From: Mesorhizobium amorphae CCNWGS0123
GTDB lineage: Bacteria; Pseudomonadota; Alphaproteobacteria; Rhizobiales; Rhizobiaceae
DNA length: 64,000 nt
Assembly: GCF_001686985.1 (NCBI RefSeq)
Contig: NZ_CP015318.1
Location: forward strand, 866,001 to 930,000
Direction of reading: 5' to 3'
Positions 33,413 to 42,801 of this stretch are shown in pieces. Position 1 is the first letter of the stretch, and the number at the start of each line of letters is the position of its first letter. The notes under the pieces are model-generated. The model had not been told where the DNA came from. It saw only the letters and a list, made by a program, of their open reading frames with translations, and searched no databases. Both the position numbers and the translations under genes were made by a program.

Positions 33413-33480
33413 CGTCACGGCATGGATCCCAGGGTCTGCGCCGCGTCGCTTCGCTCCTTGCTTCGCCCTAGGATGACGAA
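33413..33480. repeat. Repeat family R2 copy, right end of GIY-YIG cassette
   Basis: Starts CGTCACGGCATGGATCC and ends CGCCCTAGGATGACG. Inverse of 32959-33023. Its inner flank (CATTCTGATCCG...CAAACGTCACGG) resembles that of the copy at 63457. Confidence 0.85.
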
Positions 33481-33531
33481 GGGATAGGGATGCGCCCCTC
33501 TTAGCCAAGGCAACATCTCCCGCCACCCCTC

Positions 33532-34536
33532 TCAATCATACGTCAGGTCCGTCGCCTTGCCGCCGAACACCCGGTAGGCATAAAACGAATAGAAGATGAT
33601 GATCGGCAGCACGACGACCGTGCCGGCGAGGATGATGGCGAGGCTTTCGGGCGCCGACGCGGCCTGCCAGATGGTCAGCTTGTCGGGCACGACGAACGGG
33701 TAGAACGACCAGGCCAGCCCGGCGAAACCGAGCGCGAAGATGGCGGCCAGAGTCAGGAACGGCGTCAGCGCATGACGGTCGTTGGGCCTTGGCAGATGGA
33801 AGGTCTGCCGCCACAGCCAGACGAACAGCAGCGCCGACAGGATCGGCAGCGGCGACAGATAGAGCATTTGCGGCCAGACGAACCATTTGTCGAAGATGCG
33901 CGGGCTGGCGAAGGGCGTGGCGAGCGACACCGCGACCATGCCGAGCGCCGCCAGCACGAGTGCGGTGCGCAGCCAGACCACCGCCTTCTTCTGCAATTCG
34001 CCCTCGGTCTTGTAGATCAGCCAGGCGGCGCCCATCGCCGCATAGGCGGCGGCGAGGCAGAGCGCGACCAGCGCGCCGAAGGCGATGCCGCCAAAGCCGA
34101 CGTCGAGGCCGAGCACATAGACGCCCAGCATGTAGCCCTGCGCCAGCGAGGCGATGATCGAGCCGAGGAAGAAGATGCGGTTCCAGCGATGTTTTCTGCC
34201 GGCCGGCACCTTGGCGCGGAAATCGAAGGCGACGCCGCGCAGGATAAGGCCGACGAGCAGCAGGAACACCGGAATGTAGAGCGCTGTCAGGATGGTGCCG
34301 TGCGCCAGCGGGAAGGCGACCAGCAGCAGGCCGACGGCCAGCACCAGCCAGGTTTCGTTGGCGTCCCAGAACGGGCCGATTGCCGCGATCATCGTGTCCT
34401 GCTCGGCGTCCTCGGCGGCCGCGAACAGGATGCCGATGCCGAGATCGAAACCATCGAGGATGACGTAGATCAGGATGGCGAGGCCCATCAGGCCGGCGAA
34501 GATCAGGGGGAGCGCGGTTGGCCAGTCGAAGCTCAT
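33532..34536 (-). CDS. cydB: Cytochrome bd-type (CIO) ubiquinol oxidase subunit II
   Basis: 334-aa membrane protein with about eight helices. Family blocks include ILIYVILDGFDLGIGIL near the N-terminus, IGPFWDANETWLVLAVG, and RGVAFDFRAK. Together with CydA it forms the quinol oxidase that reduces O2 to water without proton pumping. It follows cydA with a 12-nt gap. Confidence 0.95.
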   Translation of the reverse strand: MSFDWPTALPLIFAGLMGLAILIYVILDGFDLGIGILFAAAEDAEQDTMIAAIGPFWDANETWLVLAVGLLLVAFPLAHGTILTALYIPVFLLLVGLILRGVAFDFRAKVPAGRKHRWNRIFFLGSIIASLAQGYMLGVYVLGLDVGFGGIAFGALVALCLAAAYAAMGAAWLIYKTEGELQKKAVVWLRTALVLAALGMVAVSLATPFASPRIFDKWFVWPQMLYLSPLPILSALLFVWLWRQTFHLPRPNDRHALTPFLTLAAIFALGFAGLAWSFYPFVVPDKLTIWQAASAPESLAIILAGTVVVLPIIIFYSFYAYRVFGGKATDLTYD

Positions 34537-34548
34537 TGGTCTCTCCCC

Positions 34549-35910
34549 TTACTCACTCGCTGCCGGTTGCGACAATGCCGCGTTCATGACGCCGGGCAGC
34601 GGCGAGGCGTCACCATCCTTGGCCGCCTTCAGCGCCAGGTGCACCAGCACGCCGAGATAGGCGATCAGAAGCAGCACATAGAGGATGAGATAGACGGCCA
34701 GCGTCAGCGCGACATGGCTGCCGGCGACCGGGCCGACGGCGTCGGCGGTTTTCAGCACGCCGGTGACCAGCCAGGGCTGGCGGCCGATCTCTGTCGTGTA
34801 CCAGCCGGCAAGCGTCGCCACCCATCCGGAGATGGTCATCGGCACCATCAGCAGCGCCAGCGGCTTGGGCAGGCTGTGGCGGCGCTTGAGGAAGAAGGCG
34901 GCCGACCAGGAAACGATCAGCATCAGGACGCCGGTGCCGACCATGATGCGAAAGCCCCAGAACACCGGGAGGACCGGCGGATGGTTGCCGGGATAGTCGT
35001 TGAGGCCCGGCACCACGCCGCCGGTGCTGTGCCGCAACACGACGCTGGCGCCGTCCGGGATGGCGAGCTCGAACCTGTTCTCCCTGGCCGCCTCGTCGGG
35101 CCACGCGAACAGCACCAGCGGCACGTTGGGGCCGGTGTTCCAGTTGGCCTCCATGGCGGCGATCTTCTGCGGCTGGTGCTCCAGCGTGTTCAGACCGTGC
35201 TGGTCGCCGGCGAATATCTGGATCGGGATCAGGATCGCGGCGGTGAAGACGCCGGTGCGCAGCGCCTTCCACATCGATTCGGAACGGTCGCCGTAGAGAT
35301 AGCGCAGCGCCGACAGGCCGGCGATCAGGAAGGACACCGTCAGGCCCGACGCGAGCAGCATGTGGACGAGCCGGTAGGGCATGGACGGGTTGAAGACGAT
35401 CGCCCACCAGTCGACCGCATGCGCCACGCCATCGCGCATCTCGAAGCCGGCCGGCGTCTGCATCCAGGAATTCAGCGCGATGATCCAGAAGGCCGAGGCC
35501 GTCGTGCCGCCGGCGACCAGCACCGTGGCTAAGGTGTGGATGCGGTTGGAGACGCGGCGGAAGCCGAACAGCATGATGCCGAGGAAGGCCGCCTCGAGGA
35601 AAAAGGCGGTCAGGATCTCATAGGCGAGCAGCGGGCCGGCGATGTTGCCGACAGTTTCCATATAGCCCGGCCAGTTGGTGCCGAACTGGAAGCTCATGGT
35701 GACGCCGGAGACCACGCCCATGGCGAAGGACAGAGCGAACACCTTCACCCAGGTGAAATAGGCGCGCATCCAGGCGGAATCGCCGGTCGCGTTGTAACGC
35801 AACTTGAAGAACAGCAGCACCCAGCCAAGTGCAATGGTGATCGCCGGAAACAGGATGTGGAACGAGATATTCGCGCCGAACTGGATGCGCGACAGAATGA
35901 GCGGGTCCAT
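34549..35910 (-). CDS. cydA: Cytochrome bd-type (CIO) ubiquinol oxidase subunit I
   Basis: 453-aa haem-binding subunit. ISFHILFPAITIALGW near residue 15 holds a haem-ligand histidine; RLVHMLLASG (about 185) another; GDQHGLNTLEHQPQKIAAMEANW is the quinol-site start. The Q loop is short, as in cyanide-insensitive CIO oxidases, and total length fits that branch rather than the longer E. coli CydA. ATG 35910 is 12-bp operon leader to cydB. I found no clear FNR-type box upstream. Confidence 0.95.
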   Translation of the reverse strand: MDPLILSRIQFGANISFHILFPAITIALGWVLLFFKLRYNATGDSAWMRAYFTWVKVFALSFAMGVVSGVTMSFQFGTNWPGYMETVGNIAGPLLAYEILTAFFLEAAFLGIMLFGFRRVSNRIHTLATVLVAGGTTASAFWIIALNSWMQTPAGFEMRDGVAHAVDWWAIVFNPSMPYRLVHMLLASGLTVSFLIAGLSALRYLYGDRSESMWKALRTGVFTAAILIPIQIFAGDQHGLNTLEHQPQKIAAMEANWNTGPNVPLVLFAWPDEAARENRFELAIPDGASVVLRHSTGGVVPGLNDYPGNHPPVLPVFWGFRIMVGTGVLMLIVSWSAAFFLKRRHSLPKPLALLMVPMTISGWVATLAGWYTTEIGRQPWLVTGVLKTADAVGPVAGSHVALTLAVYLILYVLLLIAYLGVLVHLALKAAKDGDASPLPGVMNAALSQPAASE

Positions 35911-36138
35911 GGCGGGCTCCGGCTGCTGCTTGTCGTTGCAGAATAGGGCGCAAGCCCGACCGGGTCAAAGTGGCTTGGCGTCACGCGGGGCGCGTTGTCG
36001 CAGCATCCGGCCGCAAATCGTCAGCTGTACACACTGTCAATGGCCAGAACTGTCAGGAGCGGCATTGACTTCCGGCCGCGCGCACCGACATTCACCGGAT
36101 TCCGTACAACAACACGTTTCAGGCAGCCGTTTTCAGCC

Positions 36139-37065
36139 ATGCCATCAATCATATCGATTTCCGGGGTCACCAAGACCTACGCCACCGGTTTCCAGGCGCT
36201 CAAGGAAATCAACCTCGACATCCAGCGCGGCGAAATCTTCGCGCTGCTCGGGCCGAACGGCGCCGGCAAGACGACACTGATCTCGATCGTCTGCGGCATC
36301 GTCAACCGCTCGTCGGGCACCGTCACCGTGGACGGGAACGATATCAACAAAGACTATCGCGCCGCGCGCAGCCTGATCGGGCTGGTGCCGCAGGAGCTGA
36401 CCATCGACGCCTTCGAGAGCGTGTGGGCGACGGTCAGTTACAGCCGTGGCCTGTTCGGCAAGCCGGCCAACCCGGCATTCGTCGAGAAGGTGCTGCGCGA
36501 CCTCTCGCTGTGGGACAAGAAGGACGCCAAGGCGATCACGCTGTCGGGCGGCATGAAGCGCCGGCTGATGATCGCCAAGGCGCTGTCGCACGAGCCGCGC
36601 GTGCTGTTCCTCGACGAGCCGACGGCCGGCGTCGACGTCGAGCTGCGCCAGGACATGTGGGAGATGGTGCGCCGGCTGCGCGAGGATGGCGTCACCATCA
36701 TCCTGACCACGCATTACATCGAGGAGGCCGAGGCGATGGCCGACCGCGTCGGCGTCATCAACCGCGGCGAGATCATCCTGGTCGACGACAAGGCTGAATT
36801 GATGCGCAAGCTCGGCCGCAAGCGGCTGTTGGTGGAGCTGCGCAGCCCGCTCGCCACCGTCCCCGAAAAGCTCTCGCGCTATGCGCTCGAGCTGTCGCCG
36901 GACGGCCAGCAACTGACCTACACCTATGACAACCAGAGCGATCGGCCAGGCGTCGCCTCGCTGCTGCGCGACCTCGAGGCCGCCGGCATCCATTTCCGCG
37001 ACATGGACACGGAAAACAGCTCGCTCGAGGAGATCTTCGTCAACCTCTTGAGGCAAGAGCCATGA
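36139..37065 (+). CDS. ABC transporter ATP-binding protein (ABC-2 type exporter)
   Basis: 308-aa ATPase with Walker [10 protein letters not shown], signature LSGGMKRRL, Walker [13 protein letters not shown] and the H-loop TTHYIEEAE. The C-terminal extension ([13 protein letters not shown]...) and the ABC-2 permease partner place it with NodI/DrrA-like exporters. I start at ATG 36139; in-frame codons back to 35995 are not conserved. It overlaps the permease gene by 4 nt. Substrate unknown: no nod genes are nearby. Confidence 0.9.
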   Translation: MPSIISISGVTKTYATGFQALKEINLDIQRGEIFALLGPNGAGKTTLISIVCGIVNRSSGTVTVDGNDINKDYRAARSLIGLVPQELTIDAFESVWATVSYSRGLFGKPANPAFVEKVLRDLSLWDKKDAKAITLSGGMKRRLMIAKALSHEPRVLFLDEPTAGVDVELRQDMWEMVRRLREDGVTIILTTHYIEEAEAMADRVGVINRGEIILVDDKAELMRKLGRKRLLVELRSPLATVPEKLSRYALELSPDGQQLTYTYDNQSDRPGVASLLRDLEAAGIHFRDMDTENSSLEEIFVNLLRQEP

Positions 37066-37841
37066 ACCTGCGCGCGGCCATGAATCTTCGTGCGGTATGG
37101 GCAATCTACCGGGTGGAAATGGCGCGCGCCTTTCGCACCGTGCTGCAGAGCATCATCTCGCCGGTCATCTCGACATCGCTCTATTTCGTCGTCTTCGGCT
37201 CGGCCATCGGCTCGCGCATCACCGAGATCGACGGCATCAGCTACGGCGCTTTCATCGTGCCCGGGCTGATCATGCTGTCGCTTTTGACGCAGTCGATCTC
37301 GAATGCCTCCTTCGCCATTTATTTCCCGAAATTCGTCGGCTCGATCTACGAGCTTTTGTCGGCGCCGGTCTCCTATCTCGAGATCGTCATCGCCTATGTC
37401 GGCGGTGCGGCGACCAAGTCGATCATCCTTGGCCTGATCATCCTGGCGACGGCGTCGCTGTTCGTGCCGCTCCACATCGAACACCCGGTGTGGATGCTCG
37501 CCTTCCTGGTGCTGACGGCGGTGACCTTCAGCCTGTTCGGCTTCATCATCGGCATCTGGGCCAAGAGCTTCGAGCAGCTGCAGCTGGTGCCGCTGCTGAT
37601 CATCACGCCGCTGACCTTCCTTGGCGGTAGCTTCTATTCGATCAACATGCTGCCCGACATCTGGCGCACGGTGACGCTGTTCAATCCGGTCGTCTATCTG
37701 ATCAGCGGGTTCCGCTGGAGCTTTTACGGCAAGTCGGATGTCTCGGTCGGCATCAGCCTCGGCATGACGGTTGTCTTCCTGCTGATCTGCATAGCGATCG
37801 TCGCCTGGATCTTCAGGACGGGCTACCGGTTAAGGAACTGA
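37062..37841 (+). CDS. ABC-2 type transporter permease
   Basis: 259-aa inner-membrane protein with six hydrophobic helices and the ABC-2 core ([52 protein letters not shown]). The ATG at 37062 overlaps the ATPase stop (ATGA); a second in-frame ATG at 37080 is also possible. Partner of the gene at 36139; together an exporter of unknown cargo. Confidence 0.92.
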   Translation: MNLRAAMNLRAVWAIYRVEMARAFRTVLQSIISPVISTSLYFVVFGSAIGSRITEIDGISYGAFIVPGLIMLSLLTQSISNASFAIYFPKFVGSIYELLSAPVSYLEIVIAYVGGAATKSIILGLIILATASLFVPLHIEHPVWMLAFLVLTAVTFSLFGFIIGIWAKSFEQLQLVPLLIITPLTFLGGSFYSINMLPDIWRTVTLFNPVVYLISGFRWSFYGKSDVSVGISLGMTVVFLLICIAIVAWIFRTGYRLRN

Positions 37842-37854
37842 CCGGTCGGCCGCT

Positions 37855-38892
37855 TCAGATTGCCTTCACCAGCCGCAGCAGCCCCAGCATTTCGACAAAT
37901 GTCCCCTTGCGGAAGGCGACATAGGTCGGCTGCTCCTTGCCGTGGAAGCGGCGCTTGAAAGCCGCCTGGCCCTGCAAATTGAACTTCGAGCGATTGACCC
38001 ATGCGGAACCGTAGGCGCGCTGGAAGGTGCTGCGCCAGAAGTTCGATTCGGCAAAGCCGCTGGCTTCGATGTCGACAAGTGGCGACAGGCCCAGCGTGAC
38101 GACGGAAACGCCTTCCTCGCGAAAGCGGTCGACGGCGAATTTGGTCAGGCCGATCTCGGCATGCGGGGTGGCGTCGACATGCTTGCGCTTGAAGGCCGTG
38201 GTGTAGCCGGTGACCTTGCCGCCGCTGAACAGCGGATCGAAGTCGAGCAGGGCGACGAGCTCGCCGTCGGGGCCGCGCAGCACGAAACGGCGCATGTCGA
38301 TGCCGAGATGGTCGGCGAAGGGCCGGTTGAGGAAGCCCATTTCCCAGCGCTTGACGATGCGCTCGCCGCGCCAGTTCTCGGACAGCCTGGCGATCTCGTC
38401 GAGGAAGATGCTGCGCCTGTCTTCCTCGAAGGAGTACCCCTTTTTCAGCAACCAACGCTCGGAGTAGCGCACCGTTTCGTTGCGCTTGCCCGAGAAATCA
38501 TGGTCGGGCAGCGGCAGACTGGTGTCGATACCCAGGCGGTTGACCTGATAGCCGAGCGAGGCCAGCACGCGCGCGGTCTCGGCACCGATCTGCACGAACC
38601 AGGGACTACCGGCGGCTTCGACGAAACGTCTGATGTAGGCGGGCCGGTCAGGCGGATGCACCACCGGGTCGCCCAGCGCGAAATGGTGCTTCATCTTGGT
38701 GCCGAAGGCGATGTAGCCGTCGCTGTCGCCGAAATAGGACAGTTTCTGCTGCACGGCGGTCGAGTAGGCGAGCGAGAAATTGCCATGCCGGCGGACCAGC
38801 GCCAGGCGCTCGACATGCGTCAGCTCCTGGCGCGGAACCCTGGGTGCTGCGCCTTCAAGAAGCCTGTCGATGGTGATGCGCAAGGAGGGCAT
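37855..38892 (-). CDS. DUF2156 (phosphatidylglycerol lysyltransferase C-terminal-like) protein
   Basis: 345-aa soluble protein with a duplicated GNAT-like layout, as in the catalytic half of MprF: YSTAVQQKLSYFGDSDGYIAFGTKMKHHFALGDPV, GDPV-PP, ETVRYSERWLLKKGYSFEE, and GFLNRPFADHLG / ALLDFDPLFSGGKVTGYTTAFKRKHVDATPHAEIGLTKFAVD. It lacks the membrane flippase half of MprF. It may transfer an aminoacyl or acyl group to a lipid or other acceptor. Convergent with the ABC operon. I start at ATG 38892. Confidence 0.75.
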   Translation of the reverse strand: MPSLRITIDRLLEGAAPRVPRQELTHVERLALVRRHGNFSLAYSTAVQQKLSYFGDSDGYIAFGTKMKHHFALGDPVVHPPDRPAYIRRFVEAAGSPWFVQIGAETARVLASLGYQVNRLGIDTSLPLPDHDFSGKRNETVRYSERWLLKKGYSFEEDRRSIFLDEIARLSENWRGERIVKRWEMGFLNRPFADHLGIDMRRFVLRGPDGELVALLDFDPLFSGGKVTGYTTAFKRKHVDATPHAEIGLTKFAVDRFREEGVSVVTLGLSPLVDIEASGFAESNFWRSTFQRAYGSAWVNRSKFNLQGQAAFKRRFHGKEQPTYVAFRKGTFVEMLGLLRLVKAI

Positions 38893-39107
38893 GGCCGATC
38901 CGCGTGTCGAAAAGGGAGACCCGCCAGCCCACGGGCCTCGAATCAGTCGCACTGACGCGACCTGATTTATCGATCATATCGCGCATGCGCCATAGAAGGC
39001 GCCATCGGGCGCCATCTGCAGGGGAATCTCGGCCAAAAGGCGGCGGATGGCAGCGGCCTTATTCCTGGGCCATCACTCGCTCGAGTTGCGCCCTATGGCA
39101 CCGGCTT

Positions 39108-39136
39108 TTGACTTTCCATGCATTGTTATATACCAT
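39108..39136 (+). promoter_or_regulatory. Sigma70-like promoter of the MarR-GNAT operon
   Basis: TTGACT (39108-39113), 17-nt spacer, TACCAT (39131-39136), with the start codon of the MarR gene about 28 nt downstream. The AT-rich region around the -10 (TTATATACCATGTTAT) may hold the autoregulator's site. Confidence 0.5.
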
Positions 39137-39164
39137 GTTATTGATTTGCGTGGACGGATTGATC

Positions 39165-39656
39165 ATGGAAGACGTCATTCGATCTCTTGGCTTCTTGTGC
39201 CTGGGCAGCAGGTTGAAGCGTATAGGCGAGCAGTTGCAGGCGGATACGCAGCGAGTGCTCGATCGCCTGGATGTCCAGGTTCAGTCGAGCCAGTTCCCGC
39301 TCCTGGCCGCGCTCGACAGGCTCGGGCCGCTGCCGGTCGGTGAACTGGCGCAGTCTCTTGGGATTGCGCAGCCGGGCGTCACACGAAGCGTCTCGCTTCT
39401 GGCCGAATTGGGGTTGGTCGAAGTCGGCCAGTCAAACAACGACCAGCGGCGCAGGATTGTCTCGCTCACCCGGGACGGTCGACGGCTGGTCGATGTTGCG
39501 AAGCGCGACGCCTGGCCACGCATCGAGAAGGCCGTCGCGGATCTCTGCGCAGACCTTTCGGGGCCGCTTCTGGATCAACTGGCCGCCATCGAGGACGGCC
39601 TCGCCGCAGTTCCTCTCGACCGCCGTGCGGAAAGAACCGGGGCTGCCGTGCAATGA
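39165..39656 (+). CDS. MarR family transcriptional regulator
   Basis: 163-aa winged-helix regulator. The recognition helix region reads LPVGELAQSLGIAQPGVTRSVSLLAELGLVEVGQSNNDQRRRIVSLTRDG, with the wing DQRRRIV typical of MarR. ATG 39165 has GGACGGA upstream. The last 4 nt overlap the GNAT gene (ATGA), so regulator and acetyltransferase are co-transcribed. Confidence 0.9.
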   Translation: MEDVIRSLGFLCLGSRLKRIGEQLQADTQRVLDRLDVQVQSSQFPLLAALDRLGPLPVGELAQSLGIAQPGVTRSVSLLAELGLVEVGQSNNDQRRRIVSLTRDGRRLVDVAKRDAWPRIEKAVADLCADLSGPLLDQLAAIEDGLAAVPLDRRAERTGAAVQ

Positions 39657-40333
39657 GCCATGTTCTCGACCGTCCCATTTGGAGCGCACTCGCGACGCGC
39701 CATCAGGCGTTCGCGCAAGGCGACAGCCTTGCCAAGCGATACCTATCGTCGATCGTTCCTTTCGCCGCCACGGCAGCGCACGACGTGGAAAGCCAGCAGG
39801 CGCTCAGCAGGCTCATTCCCCCGCTCGAGAGCACCATCCTGGTCCAGGCGGATGCAATCGTCTTGCCTGCGGAGCTTTCTGCGATTTCGACCGCGTGCCT
39901 GGTGCAGATGACAGCCGAACAGCCGTTGCCGATCGTGTCCGACGAGGGTGTGCAACGCCTGACGCGAAACGATGCCGCCGACATGCTCGCCCTGGCATCG
40001 GTCACCAAGCCTGGCCCGTTCACGGCTGAGGCGTTGAGCCTCGGCGATTTCTGGGGCGTGAAGATCGACGGCAGACTTGCGGCGATGGCCGGCGAGCGCA
40101 TGAAGCAACCTGGTTATGCCGAACTCAGCGGCGTGTGCTCGCATCCGGACTTTCGCGGCCGCGGCCTGGGCAGGCTGCTGTCCTTGTTCGTGGCAAACCA
40201 GATCATGGCGCGCGGCGAAGTTCCCTATCTCCATGCCTATGCCACCAACGCCGCGGCCATAAGACTATACGAGTCGATCGGCTTCCGGCTGAGAAGCACG
40301 ATGAACATGGCCGTGGTCCAACATGCTGCATAG
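39653..40333 (+). CDS. GNAT family N-acetyltransferase (FR47-like)
   Basis: 226-aa acetyltransferase. The C-terminal GNAT core contains LSGVCSHPDFRGRGLGRLLSLFVANQI (acetyl-CoA pyrophosphate loop RGRGLG) and YLHAYATNAAAIRLYESIGFRLRSTMNM. The N-terminal half is less conserved, as in FR47-like enzymes. Overlaps the MarR gene, suggesting the regulator controls it and senses its substrate. Substrate unknown. Confidence 0.88.
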   Translation: MSHVLDRPIWSALATRHQAFAQGDSLAKRYLSSIVPFAATAAHDVESQQALSRLIPPLESTILVQADAIVLPAELSAISTACLVQMTAEQPLPIVSDEGVQRLTRNDAADMLALASVTKPGPFTAEALSLGDFWGVKIDGRLAAMAGERMKQPGYAELSGVCSHPDFRGRGLGRLLSLFVANQIMARGEVPYLHAYATNAAAIRLYESIGFRLRSTMNMAVVQHAA

Positions 40334-40362
40334 GGGCGCGTGAGCGGCTGTTCCCGTGGACA

Positions 40363-40587
40363 TCAAGCCGACTTTGAATCAAGCCGCCGGAAACCAACGG
40401 CTTCCATGAGCATGTCCTCCTCGACCATGCCGGCATTATGCAGTGCAAGCAGGGTCAGGGCGATTTCCCGCGCCTCGGCTGACTCGGGATGCGCTTCGCG
40501 CCGCTGGCAGGCTTCGTCAAAGACGCGCTGCAGCCTGGCGATATCAGCAGGCTTGAGCAGGCCACGATCATAAATGGATTTCGGCAT
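40363..40587 (-). CDS. Conserved hypothetical small protein
   Basis: 74-aa soluble, probably all-helical protein (MPKSIYDRGLLKPADIARLQRVFDEACQRR...). GGAG lies 7 nt before ATG 40587. The longer frame to 40815 is the shadow of the terminator region and lacks support. No function or named family known to me. Confidence 0.7.
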   Translation of the reverse strand: MPKSIYDRGLLKPADIARLQRVFDEACQRREAHPESAEAREIALTLLALHNAGMVEEDMLMEAVGFRRLDSKSA

Positions 40588-40661
40588 GGCGATCTCCTGA
40601 TAAAGACCTAGGGCGCCACGCCTAAATTGCCAATCTTTCCCGAGGCTTGATAGGTCCCTGA

Positions 40662-40698
40662 ATAAAAAGGAGGGATTTCGGGTTGCCGAAATCCCTCC
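40662..40698 (-). terminator. Rho-independent terminator of phoX
   Basis: Perfect 13-bp stem: GGAGGGATTTCGG at 40669-40681 and CCGAAATCCCTCC at 40686-40698 with a 4-nt loop. On the minus strand the hairpin is followed by TTTTTATT, the expected uridine run, 32 nt after the phoX stop. Confidence 0.9.
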
Positions 40699-40730
40699 TG
40701 CGATTGTCCAATCTCTCCAGTCTGGCCGTG

Positions 40731-42734
40731 TCAGATCGCGATCTTGCCGCCGCCCTGCTTGGTGATGGCGACCACCGACGGCCGCACCGGCATGTCGGGC
40801 TTGAAATCGGGCCAACGCGTCGACAGGTCCTCATAGTAGGAGGGCCGACCGAAGGCTTCCCAGTCCTCGCCGCCGTCGCCCGGATGCTGGACGGCGACGA
40901 AAGCGGTCTGGTCGTCCGGCGCAAACAGCGGGCCGCACATTTCTGCGCCGATCGGCACACGGAAGAACAGCTTTGACGTCGCTCGCGCCGAGCCTTCGGT
41001 GTCGACCGCCCACAGGCCATCGGTGCGGCCGGTGGCCTTCGGGCCCTGGCCGTCGGTGGCGACCCACAGGCGTCCGGCCGAATCGACGGCGCAATTGTCC
41101 GGCATGCCGAACCAGCCATTGGCTGTCGTTGCCGTAGAGAAGGTGGCGCCGACTTCGGCCACCGAGGGATCGCCGCACTTCAGCAGCACTTCCCACTTGC
41201 CCTTGGTGGCGGTGAAATCACCGCCGTCCTCGACGATCTCGATGATGTGGCCGAAGGCATTCTCGGCGCGCGGGTTGGCGGCGTCGACCTGCTCCGCCTT
41301 GCGCTTGGAATTGTTGGTCAGCATGACATAGACCTTGCCGTTACCGGCATTGGGCTGGATGTCCTCGGGGCGGTCCATCTTGGTGGCGCCGAGCAGGTCG
41401 GCGGCGCGACGCGTCTCGATCAGCACGTCGGCCTGATCGGCAAAACCGTTTTCGGCCGTCAACGGGCCCTGGCCGAAGACGATCGGCAGCCATTCGACCG
41501 AGCCGTCCTCGGCGAACTTGGCGACATGCAGCGTGCCGTCGTCGAGCAGGTTCATGTTGGCGGCACGGTCGTTCGGGTTGAACGTGCCCTTGGTGACGAA
41601 TTTGTAGACATAGTCGAAGCGCTCGTCGTCGCCGAGATAGAAGACGACGCGGCCATCCTTGGCGACGATCGATTCGGCGCCCTCATGCTTGAAGCGGCCC
41701 ATGGCGGTGCGCTTCCGCGGCGTCGAAGTCGGGTCGTTGACGTCGACCTCGACGATCCAGCCAAAGCGATTGGCCTCATTCGGTTCCTTGGCGAGGTCGA
41801 AACGGTCGTAGTGCGCGCCCCACTCATAGGCACCTTCGGGAATGCCGAGGCGCTTGTAGTTGGTGGCTTCCTTGTGGTCGGCCGGCAGTTCGCCGGAGAA
41901 ATAGCCGTGGATGTTTTCCTCGGCCATGACATAGGTGCCCCAGGGCGTGACGCCGCCGGCACAATTGTTGAGGGTGCCGATGACCTTGGTGCCGGACGGA
42001 TCGGCGCTGGTCTTGAGGCGGTCATGGCCGGCGGCAGGGCCGGACAGCGCCATTTCGGTGTTGGAGCTGATGCGGCGGTTGAGCTTGCCGTCGCGCACGA
42101 CCTGCCATTTGCCGCCGTCCTTGCGGATCTCGACGATGGTGCCGCCGTGTGCTGCCATCTCGACATCGACCTGCTCCTTGCTGAGCGGTGCGACTTCGAG
42201 CGCCTTCTTGCCGTCCTTGTCGACGACTTTCACGATGCCCGGAAACATCAGGTGCGAGTTGGTGTATTCGTGGTTGACGACCAGCAGGCCATGCTCGGCC
42301 GAGCCGTCGATCGGGATATAGCCGATATAGTCGTTGTTGTAGCCGAACTGTTTCAGCTGGGCCTCGGCCGACTGCTTCGTCGGGTCGAATTCAGGCGAAT
42401 CGGCAAACAGCGGGTCGCCCCAGCGCAGCAGCACATCGGCATCGTAGCCGGGTGCTACGTGATGCTTGTCGTCGATACCGGCTTCGAGCTCGTCGAACGA
42501 GAAGGCCGAACCTTCGGCGGCGCGGGCATTGTCGGCGCTGACCAATGCCAGCGGGCTGACGGTGGCGGCAATGGCCGAGACGGCGAGCGAACCTTTCAGA
42601 AAACCGCGGCGCGAGAAGCGCGAGGCGATGATCTCGCCCATGGTGCGGTTGTCGGTAGGGTTGGTGGCCGGGCCGTCATTTTCCTCGAGCAGGCTGGTGC
42701 GGAAACGGGCGTCGGGGGAGCGATGGTCGGTCAT
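40731..42734 (-). CDS. phoX: PhoX family alkaline phosphatase (DUF839)
   Basis: 667-aa secreted calcium-dependent phosphatase. A twin-arginine signal (ASRFSRRGFLKGSLAVSA) ends near NARAAEG. Conserved PhoX segments include VVNHEYTNSHLMFPG, GTLNNCAGGVTPWGTYVMAEEN, WGAHYDRFDL, FYLGDDERFDYVYKFV, and FGMPDNCAVDSAGRLWVATDGQG. It releases phosphate from organic phosphate in the periplasm. A candidate Pho box lies at 42802-42819 and a strong terminator at 40662-40698. Confidence 0.93.
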   Translation of the reverse strand: MTDHRSPDARFRTSLLEENDGPATNPTDNRTMGEIIASRFSRRGFLKGSLAVSAIAATVSPLALVSADNARAAEGSAFSFDELEAGIDDKHHVAPGYDADVLLRWGDPLFADSPEFDPTKQSAEAQLKQFGYNNDYIGYIPIDGSAEHGLLVVNHEYTNSHLMFPGIVKVVDKDGKKALEVAPLSKEQVDVEMAAHGGTIVEIRKDGGKWQVVRDGKLNRRISSNTEMALSGPAAGHDRLKTSADPSGTKVIGTLNNCAGGVTPWGTYVMAEENIHGYFSGELPADHKEATNYKRLGIPEGAYEWGAHYDRFDLAKEPNEANRFGWIVEVDVNDPTSTPRKRTAMGRFKHEGAESIVAKDGRVVFYLGDDERFDYVYKFVTKGTFNPNDRAANMNLLDDGTLHVAKFAEDGSVEWLPIVFGQGPLTAENGFADQADVLIETRRAADLLGATKMDRPEDIQPNAGNGKVYVMLTNNSKRKAEQVDAANPRAENAFGHIIEIVEDGGDFTATKGKWEVLLKCGDPSVAEVGATFSTATTANGWFGMPDNCAVDSAGRLWVATDGQGPKATGRTDGLWAVDTEGSARATSKLFFRVPIGAEMCGPLFAPDDQTAFVAVQHPGDGGEDWEAFGRPSYYEDLSTRWPDFKPDMPVRPSVVAITKQGGGKIAI

Positions 42735-42801
42735 GAGACTTGCCTCTGGCTTCTTGGAGTGGCTGGAGCATGGGTACCTGTTCGACCCTTACAGTCGGCG
42801 G

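Larger units (their letters stand above)
32959..33480. mobile_element. Putative nuclease cassette: GIY-YIG gene between inverted R2 repeats
   Basis: Inverted R2 repeats of about 65 nt enclose one gene coding for a GIY-YIG nuclease. The pair at 63311-63518 has the same repeats, in the same inverted arrangement, but no gene, and also shares about 35 nt of inner flank with this one. That fits a nuclease-carrying element and a deleted derivative. Mobility is inference. Confidence 0.4.

Noticed and set aside
35911..36138. FNR/anaerobox search upstream of cydA
   Set aside because: No TTGAT-N4-ATCAA-like site found; regulation left open.
36139..37841. nodIJ identity for the ABC exporter
   Set aside because: Family is shared with NodI/NodJ, but there is no nod gene context and many related exporters exist.
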